From: Bacteroides ndongoniae
GTDB lineage: Bacteria > Bacteroidota > Bacteroidia > Bacteroidales > Bacteroidaceae
DNA length: 64,000 nucleotides
NCBI RefSeq assembly: GCF_900108345.1
Contig: NZ_FNVV01000012.1
Span: 1 to 64,000, forward strand
Direction: 5' to 3'
Positions 24,179 through 33,030 of this stretch are shown here, one piece after another. Positions within the stretch are counted from its first letter, which is position 1. Each line of letters opens with the position of its first letter. Position numbers and translations under genes: made by a program. The notes under the pieces are model-generated. The model was not told the DNA's origin. It searched no databases and saw only the letters and a list, made by a program, of their open reading frames with translations.

Positions 24179-26356
24179 ATGATTAACCCAATTGTTAAGA
24201 CGATCGAGATGCCCGATGGAAGAACCATCACTCTCGAAACGGGAAAGCTGGCAAAACAGGCAGACGGTTCTGTAATGCTCCGCATGGGAAACACCATGCT
24301 GCTGGCTACTGTTTGTGCCGCAAAAGACGCAGTTCCCGGAACAGATTTTATGCCTTTACAGGTAGAATACAAAGAGAAATACTCCGCTTTCGGACGTTTT
24401 CCCGGAGGTTTCACAAAGCGTGAAGGACGTGCTTCCGACTACGAAATTCTGACTTGCCGCCTTGTAGACCGTGCTCTCCGCCCCTTATTCCCCGACAATT
24501 TCCACGCAGAGGTATATGTCAATATCATCCTCTTTTCGGCAGACGGTGTAGACATGCCGGATTCTCTGGCCGGATTAGCCGCTTCAGCCGCTCTTGCCGT
24601 TTCAGATATCCCCTTCAACGGTCCTATTTCTGAAGTACGTGTTGCACGTATCGACGGACAGTTCGTTATCAACCCGACTTTCGAACAACTTGAAAAGGCC
24701 GATATGGACCTCATGGTAGGTGCCACTTACGAAAACATCATGATGGTGGAAGGCGAAATGAAAGAAGTTTCCGAGCAAGAACTGCTCGCCGCCCTCAAGG
24801 CAGCCCACGAAGCTATCAAGATTCAGTGTAAGGCACAGATGGAACTGGCCGAAGAAGTAGGTTCGACTGTAAAACGCGAATATTGCCACGAAGTGAACGA
24901 CGAAGAACTTCGTCAGGCCGTTCACGACGCTTGCTACGCCAAGGCATACGCCATCGCCAGCGAAGGCAACCGTGACAAGCACGCACGTCAGGACGCTTTC
25001 GATGCCATCCGCGAAGAATTCAAAGCACAGTTCACTGAAGAGGAACTCGAAGAAAAAGCTCCGCTCATCGACCGCTACTATCACGATGTCGAGAAAGAGG
25101 CTATGCGCCGCTGCATCCTCGACGAAGGCAAGCGTCTGGACGGACGTAAGACAACCGAGATACGCCCCATCTGGTGCGAGGTTGGCTACCTGCCTGGCCC
25201 TCACGGATCAGCTATCTTCACCCGTGGTGAAACACAGTCATTGTCTACCGTCACACTGGGTACCAAGCTGGACGAAAAGATTGTAGACGATGTTCTCAAC
25301 CAAGATAAAGAACGCTTCCTGTTGCACTACAACTTCCCCCCGTTCTCTACCGGTGAAGCTAAAGCACAGCGCGGTGTAGGTCGCCGCGAAATCGGTCACG
25401 GTCACTTGGCATGGCGTGCGCTGAAAGGACAAATTCCTGAAGACTATCCGTACGTAGTGCGCGTTGTTTCCGATATCCTCGAATCCAACGGTTCTTCTTC
25501 CATGGCTACCGTATGTGCCGGTACATTGGCACTGATGGATGCTGGTGTGAAGATCAAGAAACCAGTTTCAGGTATCGCCATGGGTCTTATCAAGAATCCG
25601 GGTGAAGAGAAATATGCCGTTCTGTCCGACATCTTGGGCGACGAAGACCACTTGGGCGATATGGACTTCAAGGTAACCGGAACCAAAGACGGTATCACCG
25701 CCACTCAGATGGATATCAAGGTAGACGGTCTGTCGTACGATATTCTGGAAAAAGCCTTGTTGCAGGCTAAAGAAGGTCGCGAATACATTCTGGGCAAACT
25801 GACCGAGTGCATCGCCGAACCGCGTGCCGACCTGAAACCGCACGCTCCGCGCATCGAAACAATGACCATTCCGAAAGAATTTATCGGTGCTGTCATTGGC
25901 CCGGGCGGAAAGATCATTCAGGGTATGCAGGAAGAAACCGGTGCTACCATCACAATCGAAGAAGTGGACAACGTGGGCCGCATCGAGATTGCCGGCAACA
26001 ACAAGCAGAGCATCGACGATGCTATCCGCCTGATCAAGGCCATTGTAGCTATCCCCGAAGTAGGCGAAGTATACAAAGGCAAGGTTCGCTCCATCATGCC
26101 TTACGGTGCGTTTGTTGAGTTCCTGCCGGGCAAGGACGGTTTGCTCCACATCTCCGAAATCGATTGGAAGCGTCTGGAAACCGTAGAAGAAGCCGGAATC
26201 AAGGAAGGCGACGACATCGACGTGAAACTGCTCGAAATCGATCCGAAGACAGGTAAGTTCAAACTGTCTCACAAGGTACTGATTCCGAAGCCCGAAGGCT
26301 ATACGGAACGTCCCGAAAGACCGAGAAGAGAAAAGAAGTCCAACAACAAAGACTAA
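24179..26356 (+). CDS. pnp: Polynucleotide phosphorylase
   Basis: 725 residues. Phosphorolytic 3'-5' exoribonuclease. Order: first RNase PH domain ([38 protein letters not shown]), helical domain, second RNase PH domain ([41 protein letters not shown]), KH domain ([16 protein letters not shown]) and S1 domain ([20 protein letters not shown]). The C-terminus is short and basic. Full length for the family; single-gene unit with its own terminator. Confidence 0.97.
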   Translation: MINPIVKTIEMPDGRTITLETGKLAKQADGSVMLRMGNTMLLATVCAAKDAVPGTDFMPLQVEYKEKYSAFGRFPGGFTKREGRASDYEILTCRLVDRALRPLFPDNFHAEVYVNIILFSADGVDMPDSLAGLAASAALAVSDIPFNGPISEVRVARIDGQFVINPTFEQLEKADMDLMVGATYENIMMVEGEMKEVSEQELLAALKAAHEAIKIQCKAQMELAEEVGSTVKREYCHEVNDEELRQAVHDACYAKAYAIASEGNRDKHARQDAFDAIREEFKAQFTEEELEEKAPLIDRYYHDVEKEAMRRCILDEGKRLDGRKTTEIRPIWCEVGYLPGPHGSAIFTRGETQSLSTVTLGTKLDEKIVDDVLNQDKERFLLHYNFPPFSTGEAKAQRGVGRREIGHGHLAWRALKGQIPEDYPYVVRVVSDILESNGSSSMATVCAGTLALMDAGVKIKKPVSGIAMGLIKNPGEEKYAVLSDILGDEDHLGDMDFKVTGTKDGITATQMDIKVDGLSYDILEKALLQAKEGREYILGKLTECIAEPRADLKPHAPRIETMTIPKEFIGAVIGPGGKIIQGMQEETGATITIEEVDNVGRIEIAGNNKQSIDDAIRLIKAIVAIPEVGEVYKGKVRSIMPYGAFVEFLPGKDGLLHISEIDWKRLETVEEAGIKEGDDIDVKLLEIDPKTGKFKLSHKVLIPKPEGYTERPERPRREKKSNNKD

Positions 26357-26384
26357 CGGACGTAATCAATTCTATATATAGCGT

Positions 26385-26418
26385 AAGAGGGTGCATTGCT
26401 ACGGCGACGCACCCTCTT
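26385..26418 (+). terminator. Terminator of pnp
   Basis: A 10-bp stem, AAGAGGGTGC (26385-26394) and GCACCCTCTT (26409-26418), followed by CTTTTTTTC. Confidence 0.85.
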
Positions 26419-26521
26419 CTTTTTTTCAATATGCCCAGTTAGAAACAGGTTAATTAGTTGGCGGCTTATTCGTTAAGATGTTTACAAAATACGTATATTT
26501 GCCAGAAAATACACAGAAACC

Positions 26522-27220
26522 ATGATCAAGTTACTCCTGGTAGAAGACGACCCGAACCTGCGCTACGTGGTGCAATGCGGACTGGAAGACATCATCGGCG
26601 GCTATGAAGTACAGACGGCTGCCAACGGCGAAGAAGGACTGAAAGTATGGGAAACGTTCAGACCCGACATCATCATCAGCGACATCGACATGCCCGTGAT
26701 GGACGGCTTCGAGATGGTACGGCGCATCCGCGAAACCGATGCCGACACGCCTATCCTCTTCGCCTCGGCCCTCACCTCGCCCAAGGACGTGAAGCATGGC
26801 TACGAACTGGGCGTGAACAACTACGTGAAGAAACCCTTCATTGCCGACGAACTGGACGCGCACATGAAGGCTGTGCTGAAGATGACGCAGGGCACACATA
26901 CCCGCACAGAGACCGGTTTCTGCAAATTCGGTTCCTATACCCTGGACACCGAACACGGCACCTTGCGCAACGACCGTACCAGTCAGCGCCAAACACTGAC
27001 CGCCACCGAAACCAAACTACTACAGATTCTGGCCCAGAACAAGAACGAAACCGTCCGCCGCGAAGCCATCCTGAGCCGCTGCTGGAACACGGAAGACGAT
27101 TACTTCGCCTCGCGCAGCCTCGACGTCTTCGTCTCTAAGCTCCGCAAGCTTTTCGAAGCCGATGACGATATCGAAATCAAAACTGTCCGTGGGGTGGGGC
27201 TGATGCTGGTGACGAAATGA
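26522..27220 (+). CDS. OmpR-family response regulator (RprY-like), orphan copy
   Basis: 232 residues. Receiver domain with acidic pocket LLLVEDD, phospho-acceptor D54 (IISDIDMPVMDGFEM) and KKPF lysine. The C-terminal winged helix (~130-230) includes LTATETKLLQILAQNKNETVRREAILSRCW and SLDVFVSKLRKLFEADD. Clearly paralogous to the regulator at 27618-28331, with more GC-rich codons. It has no kinase neighbour on its strand. A possible promoter -7 TATATTTG lies at 26494-26501. Confidence 0.9.
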   Translation: MIKLLLVEDDPNLRYVVQCGLEDIIGGYEVQTAANGEEGLKVWETFRPDIIISDIDMPVMDGFEMVRRIRETDADTPILFASALTSPKDVKHGYELGVNNYVKKPFIADELDAHMKAVLKMTQGTHTRTETGFCKFGSYTLDTEHGTLRNDRTSQRQTLTATETKLLQILAQNKNETVRREAILSRCWNTEDDYFASRSLDVFVSKLRKLFEADDDIEIKTVRGVGLMLVTK

Positions 27221-27331
27221 GAAAAAATCTACTACCCCAATTATCCAAAGAGAAAAAAATACCTTTATACGATGCACGAAATTTATCAGAAATAAACACC
27301 GTAGTAAACAATATTATCAAATAAAGTAACC

Positions 27332-27583
27332 ATGAAACATCAAGAAAACATTTTCCGTCCGCTGGCCCTTGCCTTGATAGCATCGGCATTCTTTATCCCT
27401 TACGGCTTCATTGGTAGAGCCTTCTTAATTGCCGGTGCAGCTTTCCTGCTCGTTTTCTTCAAGAAGAAACTGGTAGCGGAGCTGAACCAGAAAAGTTTCC
27501 TCAGCAATCTGCTCGTTTTTGTAGGTATCGTACTGCTTGTCACGGCCGCCTCGTACCTTATTTCGGTGATAAAGTCTTCCTGA
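27332..27583 (+). CDS. Small membrane protein of unknown function
   Basis: 83 residues with two or three hydrophobic helices (LALALIASAFFIPYGFI, FLIAGAAFLLVFF and LLVFVGIVLLVTAASYLISVI) and a KKK segment between them. It sits between the two response regulator genes and is convergent with the second. No family recognised. Confidence 0.55.
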   Translation: MKHQENIFRPLALALIASAFFIPYGFIGRAFLIAGAAFLLVFFKKKLVAELNQKSFLSNLLVFVGIVLLVTAASYLISVIKSS

Positions 27584-27617
27584 CTCAGGAGGCAACATGC
27601 CTCCTTACTGCATCCCG

Positions 27618-28331
27618 TCACATCGCAGTACCGTCGTGAACATGCAATGCTAAGCCTACTTTTCGAATGGTCTTGATTTCAATATCCGGGTCATCTTCAA
27701 AAAGTTTACGCAACTTGACGATAAACACATCCAGACTACGGGAGGCAAAGTAATCGTCTTCCGTGTTCCAGCAGCGGCTCAGAATAGCTTCGCGACGGAT
27801 AGTCTCGTTTTTGTTCTGAGCCAGTATTTGCAAAATTTTAGCCTCCATCAGCGTCAATACTCGCTGCCGACCGGTACGGTCGTCACGCAGATTGGCGTGC
27901 TCAGTGTCCAAAGTGTAGTTGCCGAACTTGCAGAATCCGGTTTCCGTGCGACTTTTGGCACCTTCTTTCATTTTCAGAATGGCTTGGATGTGGGCATCCA
28001 GTTCATCGGCGATGAATGGCTTTTTGATGTAATTGTTCACACCCATTTCGTAACCTTTCCGCACGTCTTTGGGCGAGGTCAGTGCCGAAGCGAACAGTAT
28101 CGGAGTATCACGATCTGTTTCCCGAATGCGCTTCACCATCTCAAAACCGTCCATTCCGGGCATGTCAATGTCGCTGATGATAATGTCAGGTTTGAATTCT
28201 TCCCAAACCCTAAGTCCTTCTTCACCACTGGCAGCTGCACGTACATCGTAACCTCCAATAATATCCTCCAACCCGCCTTGTACTACATAGCGAAGGTTGG
28301 CGTCATCTTCCACTAATAGCAATTTAATCAT
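27618..28331 (-). CDS. OmpR-family response regulator (RprY-like) paired with the kinase
   Basis: 237 residues. Phospho-acceptor D54 in IISDIDMPGMDGFEM, K in KKPF, and a winged-helix C-terminus with LTLMEAKILQILAQNKNETIRREAILSRCW. It lies 12 bp downstream of the histidine kinase gene in the same direction, so the two form a cognate pair. Similar in sequence to the RprY regulator known from Bacteroides. It is the most likely binder of the 11-bp-spaced TAAC repeats in the neighbouring peptide locus. Confidence 0.92.
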   Translation of the reverse strand: MIKLLLVEDDANLRYVVQGGLEDIIGGYDVRAAASGEEGLRVWEEFKPDIIISDIDMPGMDGFEMVKRIRETDRDTPILFASALTSPKDVRKGYEMGVNNYIKKPFIADELDAHIQAILKMKEGAKSRTETGFCKFGNYTLDTEHANLRDDRTGRQRVLTLMEAKILQILAQNKNETIRREAILSRCWNTEDDYFASRSLDVFIVKLRKLFEDDPDIEIKTIRKVGLALHVHDGTAM

Positions 28332-28343
28332 ACAAACTGTTTT

Positions 28344-29651
28344 TTAATCCAAATCTTGCATCAGTAACGGCAAAGATATAACAAATTCGGTAAATTCGCC
28401 CTCAATGCTGTTTACGAATATATTCCCACCGTGCGCCTCCACTACTTGTTGCACGAAGTTCAGCCCCAGACCGAAACCGGAAGCCCCCTGTTTCCGTTTC
28501 CGACGTCCGGCGGCACCACGCTCGTATTTGTTGAATATCACTTTCTGGTCTTTATCCGAAATGCCTATTCCGTTGTCGTACACCCTGAGGACAGTGTGCT
28601 TGTCATTGCACGACGAACTGAGGGTGATTTCTACATTCTCTTTCGAATACTTAACGGCATTGTCTATCAGGTTATCCAACACTTCTTCCAAGTATTCCAC
28701 ATCCGCATATACCTCTGTTGCCTGCAAGTCTTTAATAAAACGTATCGGTTTATCCGCTTTGGCAGTAAACTTATCGACTAACTTATCTACAATAGGAATT
28801 AATTCGATTTCCTCTTTCTGCATATCCAGCTTATGCTGTTCCAACTTGGAGATAGTCAATACTTTGTTGGTCAATGTCAACAAATGGTCGGCCTCACCTT
28901 CTGCTATTTGAAAATACTTCTCTTTCTTTTCCGGTTTATCGTCTAACCTGCCGGTATGTAGAAAGTTAAGCGTCATAACAATCGTGGTAAGCGGAGTTTT
29001 CATATCGTGTATCATGGCATAGGAGAAATCTTCGCGGATTTTGAATATTTTATTCATGTGGGATATTATTCTAAGTTGATAAATGATGCATCCTATTATA
29101 ATAATCATCATTATTGCAGTCGCTATAATAAGCAATCCCATCTGCTTAAAAATGGCACTATAAGGATTAACTAAAATTGCTTGTATCTTCAATGAGCCAT
29201 CCAACTTTATTGGAATTAATTGAGTTTTAATAATTCCAAAATGCTTAATATCCTTTCTTTTAGTAGTTTCTATAATACTTCCATACTCCATCTTATCTAT
29301 ATAAAAATAAGTATTTATATTGTGTTGTAGAAGCATTTTCCTATACACGGAATCCAATTTACTAATATTACAGGTAATACTATATTTTCCTAAACTTTCC
29401 AATAAGTAAGTAGTCTCAGGGAAAACCCTCTCATTTTCAGTCCTTGGAGCACCAAGAAAATCTACATCTTTAGGAAGTTCAGAGAAATGTAACGTGGCTT
29501 CTTTAAAAGAAGCTTCTTCAAATAATTCCTTAACAGTTTTTTCAAACTGATTCTTTAATAAATCAAATGAGTTCTTAAGCCAAATACACTGCAATGTAAA
29601 AACTAGCAATATACATATAACAGTTATACTTCTAAAATAAATATGCTTCAT
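28344..29651 (-). CDS. Sensor histidine kinase (RprX-like)
   Basis: 435 residues. Membrane helices at ~8-24 and ~172-192 enclose a ~145-residue periplasmic sensor. HisKA with H215 in MIHDMKTPLTTIVMTL; HATPase with N box LDNLIDNAVKYS, G1 DNGIGISD and G2 GFGLGLNFV. The periplasmic region is AT-rich and shows no known sensor domain. Divergently transcribed from the RiPP precursor gene with only ~90 bp between the start codons, so the signal could be related to the peptide or its export. Confidence 0.93.
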   Translation of the reverse strand: MKHIYFRSITVICILLVFTLQCIWLKNSFDLLKNQFEKTVKELFEEASFKEATLHFSELPKDVDFLGAPRTENERVFPETTYLLESLGKYSITCNISKLDSVYRKMLLQHNINTYFYIDKMEYGSIIETTKRKDIKHFGIIKTQLIPIKLDGSLKIQAILVNPYSAIFKQMGLLIIATAIMMIIIIGCIIYQLRIISHMNKIFKIREDFSYAMIHDMKTPLTTIVMTLNFLHTGRLDDKPEKKEKYFQIAEGEADHLLTLTNKVLTISKLEQHKLDMQKEEIELIPIVDKLVDKFTAKADKPIRFIKDLQATEVYADVEYLEEVLDNLIDNAVKYSKENVEITLSSSCNDKHTVLRVYDNGIGISDKDQKVIFNKYERGAAGRRKRKQGASGFGLGLNFVQQVVEAHGGNIFVNSIEGEFTEFVISLPLLMQDLD

Positions 29652-29661
29652 TGTAAATTAG

Positions 29662-29717
29662 TAACATTATGATAACAGAGCACTAACAATCAATAACATT
29701 CAACATCCATAACTTTG
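29662..29717 (+). promoter_or_regulatory. P1: phased TAAC operator and promoter of the precursor gene
   Basis: TAAC at 29662, 29673 and 29684 (and 29694), then the -7 element TAACTTTG at 29710-29717. The first three repeats start 48, 37 and 26 bp upstream of the -7, the same as at P2 and P3. Directly after the -7 lies CAAAGGTA (29718-29725), a minus-strand TACCTTTG that may serve the kinase gene, making back-to-back -7 elements. Confidence 0.75.
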
Positions 29718-29743
29718 CAAAGGTAATTAAAAAACAAAATAAT

Positions 29744-29875
29744 ATGAGAAATAACAAAAAATTAGTAACCAATTTGTCTATTGAAGAATGCATAAAAATT
29801 AGTGGCGGTGAAATAATCTTAGTGGGATGGAAAGAAGTTGATGGAGTTTGGATAGCAGTATATAGAAACGTATAA
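29744..29875 (+). CDS. Putative RiPP precursor peptide with Gly-Gly motif
   Basis: 43 residues, too short for most gene callers. The leader MRNNKKLVTNLSIEECIKIS ends in SGG at 20-22. The 21-residue C-terminal part begins EIILVGWKEVDG and ends VYRNV, with two tryptophans (W29, W36), K30, Y40 and R41 that could be modified. The 'SIEE..KISGG' pattern fits the GG-leader peptide precursors of Bacteroidales that occur with radical SAM maturases. It has its own phased-repeat promoter and precedes two radical SAM genes. The modification and cleavage site are not known. Confidence 0.7.
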   Translation: MRNNKKLVTNLSIEECIKISGGEIILVGWKEVDGVWIAVYRNV

Positions 29876-29893
29876 GAATAAACCTTGATTTGA

Positions 29894-29949
29894 TAACATA
29901 ACGCTAACATAAAGCTAACTTTATTACATTTCAACAAGATTTACCTTTG
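29894..29949 (+). promoter_or_regulatory. P2: phased TAAC operator and promoter of the radical SAM genes
   Basis: TAAC at 29894, 29905 and 29916 (11-bp steps), then the -7 element TACCTTTG at 29942-29949. The distances 48, 37 and 26 bp from the repeats to the -7 equal those at P1 and P3. An extra out-of-phase TAAC is at 29899. Confidence 0.75.
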
Positions 29950-29987
29950 CAACAGAATAAGAAAAAAGGAATATTAATCTTTAAATT

Positions 29988-30530
29988 ATGAGCAATTTAC
30001 TAAAACAGAATAGTTTTTACCGATTCTCGTTCGGAAACAAGAAATATGTATTCTTTTCCGGAAGCCAACGGATCTTAGAAATCAGCAGTCCGCTTATGGA
30101 TGCCTATTTCACCCTCTGCACCGGAAATGAAACATCCGACACGATGTCCGGCAGTGAAATTGCGCAAATAACGGCTTCGCTGAACGTTCTTTGTACACCG
30201 CCTGAACGTCCGTCAACCGAACCCCGGCAAGATATGCTGACGTTGAACGTAACACATGGGTGCAACATGGCCTGCAAGTATTGTTTCGCATCCACTACAC
30301 AAGACAGGAAAGAAGTAATGCCCATGTCCGTTGCCCAAAAAGCAATAGAAAACATGCTGGAGGCCAACCCTGCAAGCAATCAATATACGATTTACTTCTT
30401 TGGAGGAGAACCTTTGCTACACAAATCTTTTCTACACGAGGTTGTGGCAATGGCTAAAGAAGAAATAGTTGGAAAACGTGGTAAAAAGGTAGCATTTTTA
30501 GTCAATACCAACATGATATGCAAACAATGA
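29988..30530 (+). CDS. Truncated radical SAM peptide maturase
   Basis: 180 residues. About 80 N-terminal residues could be a peptide-binding domain. The radical SAM cluster motif CNMACKYC and the IYFFGGEPLLHK glycine motif follow, but the frame ends at NTNMICKQ, less than half of a ~450-residue maturase and without SPASM cysteines. The stop overlaps the next ATG as ATGA (30527-30530). The first ~450 bp have higher GC than everything from ~30440 to 32950, suggesting a recombination joint near the 3' end. It may be a relic or a partner subunit of the next protein. Confidence 0.75.
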   Translation: MSNLLKQNSFYRFSFGNKKYVFFSGSQRILEISSPLMDAYFTLCTGNETSDTMSGSEIAQITASLNVLCTPPERPSTEPRQDMLTLNVTHGCNMACKYCFASTTQDRKEVMPMSVAQKAIENMLEANPASNQYTIYFFGGEPLLHKSFLHEVVAMAKEEIVGKRGKKVAFLVNTNMICKQ

Positions 30531-31531
30531 AATTAACAATTGCTCCAACATGTGATTGCAACTTTAAGTGTGTATATTGTTTTGAAAAAGACAGACCTGC
30601 TATCTATATGACTAAAAAAGTTGAAGATGCTATTTTGGATTTTATAGTAAAAAATAATCCTAATCGTATTCATGTATGCTGGTATGGAGGAGAGCCATTG
30701 CTAGCCAAAGAAAGCATATATAGAATATCTGAAAAGATCATTTCATTAGGAAAAGAGTACGATGCGTCTATTGTTACAAATGGGTATTTGTTAGACAGGG
30801 AGTTTATACACAAGATGAATGATTTGAAACTGAAGACTGTTCAAATAACCATTGATGGGGATAAACAAACTCATAATAAAAGAAGACCACATAATAATAA
30901 TGTAGATAGTTTTGATGTTATTATGAATAATATCAAAGAATTGTCAGTTTCCAACAAAGATGTACTTTTAAGCATTAGAATTAATGTAGATAAAACAAAT
31001 ATGTATGAGTTTGTGAATGTATATAGACAGATAAAGAAAATTAATCCCAACATACATGTATATCCGGGTTTTGTTCATGATGCGTCTTGTAAATCGTCTG
31101 TTTGCATAGATGATAATGTGGAGCGCATAAAGTTCTACTCAATGTTATACAATGATTATAATATTTATATTCCAGAAATGATACCAAATATTGTGTTATC
31201 ATCTTGTATGGCTCGTTGTATGAATTCGTTTTTAATAGGTCCAATGGGAGAAATATATAAATGTTGGCATCACTTGGGTAATAATAATAAAGTAGTCGGA
31301 AATTTGATGGATAAAAGAATTCTCACAGATATAGATATGTTTGCTAGATTAATGAAAGAGAATGATTATATTGATAATAAAAAATGTATGGATTGTAAAT
31401 ATTTTCCTGTGTGTGGAGGTGGTTGTGCTGATTTAAAAACGCAGAATAACAATGATAATTGTTCAATATTTAAATATGCGATGACATCGTTTCTGAATAT
31501 GAGGTATAAATTTTTAGTGAACAAAGTGTAA
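30527..31531 (+). CDS. Radical SAM/SPASM peptide maturase
   Basis: 334 residues from ATG 30527, which overlaps the previous stop; an alternative ATG is at 30518. It starts almost directly with the radical SAM motif CNFKCVYC and has VCWYGGEPLLAKES. The C-terminal SPASM region has cysteines in SSCMARCMNSFLIGPMGEIYKCW and CMDCKYFPVCGGGCADL, enough for auxiliary iron-sulfur clusters. Strongly AT-rich. It lacks the N-terminal domain of the preceding ORF. Likely modifies the 43-residue precursor, for example by crosslinking side chains; the chemistry is unknown. Confidence 0.85.
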   Translation: MKLTIAPTCDCNFKCVYCFEKDRPAIYMTKKVEDAILDFIVKNNPNRIHVCWYGGEPLLAKESIYRISEKIISLGKEYDASIVTNGYLLDREFIHKMNDLKLKTVQITIDGDKQTHNKRRPHNNNVDSFDVIMNNIKELSVSNKDVLLSIRINVDKTNMYEFVNVYRQIKKINPNIHVYPGFVHDASCKSSVCIDDNVERIKFYSMLYNDYNIYIPEMIPNIVLSSCMARCMNSFLIGPMGEIYKCWHHLGNNNKVVGNLMDKRILTDIDMFARLMKENDYIDNKKCMDCKYFPVCGGGCADLKTQNNNDNCSIFKYAMTSFLNMRYKFLVNKV

Positions 31532-31549
31532 TATATACAATGTAATTCT

Positions 31550-32950
31550 ATGAATGATTTTTTTTGTATTCCAGTTCTATTTGATTATAACGATGGGTAT
31601 ACTGTATATCAAAATGAGTTGTTAAATTCACTCGCATTTCTTGAGGTGTTCCATCCTCTTCCTTTAGTAGATGCTGAAAGATTTGAACAAATCAAAGATG
31701 AAACAAAAAAATTATGTTTTGAGATATATAACAATAGAACAATTGGGCTTGTTTATTTTCAAGTTCTTTTTAATAAATGGCTTAGATTATTTAACGATGC
31801 ACATTCTTATGTAATGCTTGATGATAATGAGTTATATCCTTATACATTGCGTTATTATAATGGCGATTTTTATTTTTATTCCATATCTTCACTTTATCCC
31901 AATTGTACAGGAAAGCCTATTAATTCGATAAACGGAATATCCATAAAAGAAATCATCAACAATCTAATGCGGATAGTTCCATCAGAAAATATTATAAAAG
32001 CATGTATAACAGGTAGCTATTTTATGAACAGTCACAGTTTTTTAAGTTCATTGGGTATTCCTTTTGATGGTGGATTGCTTTTTTCGTTTTCGGATGGGAG
32101 TGAGTTATGCATCCGAAAACAATCATGTACATCGTTATCGGAAAATCATATACTGCAGATAAAATCACATTATATAACAAGAAAACTTTCATATCCATTC
32201 TGGTATAAGATTGTTGAAGATAAATGTTATTTCCAGTTTAATGAAATGTATGATAGGTTTTCTTATATGCAAATCTGTCATCTAATGGGTAATACTCCAA
32301 ATATAGAATTGATAAGGTCATTGCCACTGTTTACCGAATTTTTGGAAGAAATGCTAAGTAACATACATAGAAATAATGTTCATAAATTGATTATAGATTT
32401 GCGATATAATGGCGGTGGAAATAGTTTGTTGGGTGATTTGCTATTGAATTTTTTAGGGATAGATATGGGAGGTATTAGAAAATATAGTTCTTATATAAGA
32501 TATTCTGATTTCTTGATGAGTTGTTACCCTGGATTCATAAGATTAAAATGCTCATATGCTAAGCCTGAAAGGTTGATTGAACAATGTGATGTTATTAGAT
32601 CCGTAAATGAAATTCCTGATATAAAATTAAAATATGATGGCGATGTATATTTTATACAAGGACAAAATTCATTTAGCAGTGCTAATTATCTGCTTACAAC
32701 TATCAAAGATAATGCTTTATTTCCAATAATAGGAACTCCTACATCTCAAAAGCCTACCTGTTATGGAAATGTATTACCTGTAATTTGGCCATTTTCGAAG
32801 ACAAAAGGCTATGTTAGTTTTGGCTATTTTGAGAGACCTAATAAAAATAATACTGAAACGACATTGTTTCCAGATGTGTTGTTGCAGAATTCATTAGACG
32901 AGTATTTGAATGGCATTGATTTATGTTGGGATTGGATATTGAAACATTAA
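31550..32950 (+). CDS. S41-type serine peptidase without signal peptide
   Basis: 466 residues, AT-rich. C-terminal S41 features: LIIDLRYNGGGNSLLGDLLL (D near 283) and GQNSFSSANYLLTTIKDN with the probable catalytic serine near 376, then IGTPTSQKPTCYGNV. There is no N-terminal signal or membrane helix, so it should act in the cytoplasm, unusual for tail-specific proteases in Bacteroides. Position directly after the radical SAM gene (18 bp) suggests it removes the leader or processes the modified peptide. PDZ domain not clearly visible. Confidence 0.75.
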   Translation: MNDFFCIPVLFDYNDGYTVYQNELLNSLAFLEVFHPLPLVDAERFEQIKDETKKLCFEIYNNRTIGLVYFQVLFNKWLRLFNDAHSYVMLDDNELYPYTLRYYNGDFYFYSISSLYPNCTGKPINSINGISIKEIINNLMRIVPSENIIKACITGSYFMNSHSFLSSLGIPFDGGLLFSFSDGSELCIRKQSCTSLSENHILQIKSHYITRKLSYPFWYKIVEDKCYFQFNEMYDRFSYMQICHLMGNTPNIELIRSLPLFTEFLEEMLSNIHRNNVHKLIIDLRYNGGGNSLLGDLLLNFLGIDMGGIRKYSSYIRYSDFLMSCYPGFIRLKCSYAKPERLIEQCDVIRSVNEIPDIKLKYDGDVYFIQGQNSFSSANYLLTTIKDNALFPIIGTPTSQKPTCYGNVLPVIWPFSKTKGYVSFGYFERPNKNNTETTLFPDVLLQNSLDEYLNGIDLCWDWILKH

Positions 32951-33003
32951 TATATTGATAACATTAGCATAACATCTTTAATGATGATGGAAGTCTATTT
33001 TTG
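32948..33003 (+). promoter_or_regulatory. P3: phased TAAC operator and promoter of the TolC-like gene
   Basis: TAAT at 32948, TAAC at 32959 and 32970 (11-bp steps), then the -7 element TATTTTTG at 32996-33003. The offsets of 48, 37 and 26 bp are identical to P1 and P2. The first repeat overlaps the end of the peptidase gene. Confidence 0.75.
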
Positions 33004-33030
33004 CAGCATGAGAATCATTGATAATAGCCT

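Noticed and set aside
24602-25204. 200-codon frame on the minus strand within pnp
   Set aside because: Antisense shadow of a highly conserved gene; composition is phenylalanine-rich and no domain is visible.
26468-26501. P1-like phased TAAC operator upstream of the orphan regulator
   Set aside because: TAAC is not found at 26, 37 or 48 bp before its -7 element, unlike the three promoters of the peptide locus.
26522-28331. Inverted paralogous regulators as ends of a composite transposon
   Set aside because: No transposase, terminal repeats or target duplications are visible; simple gene duplication is enough.
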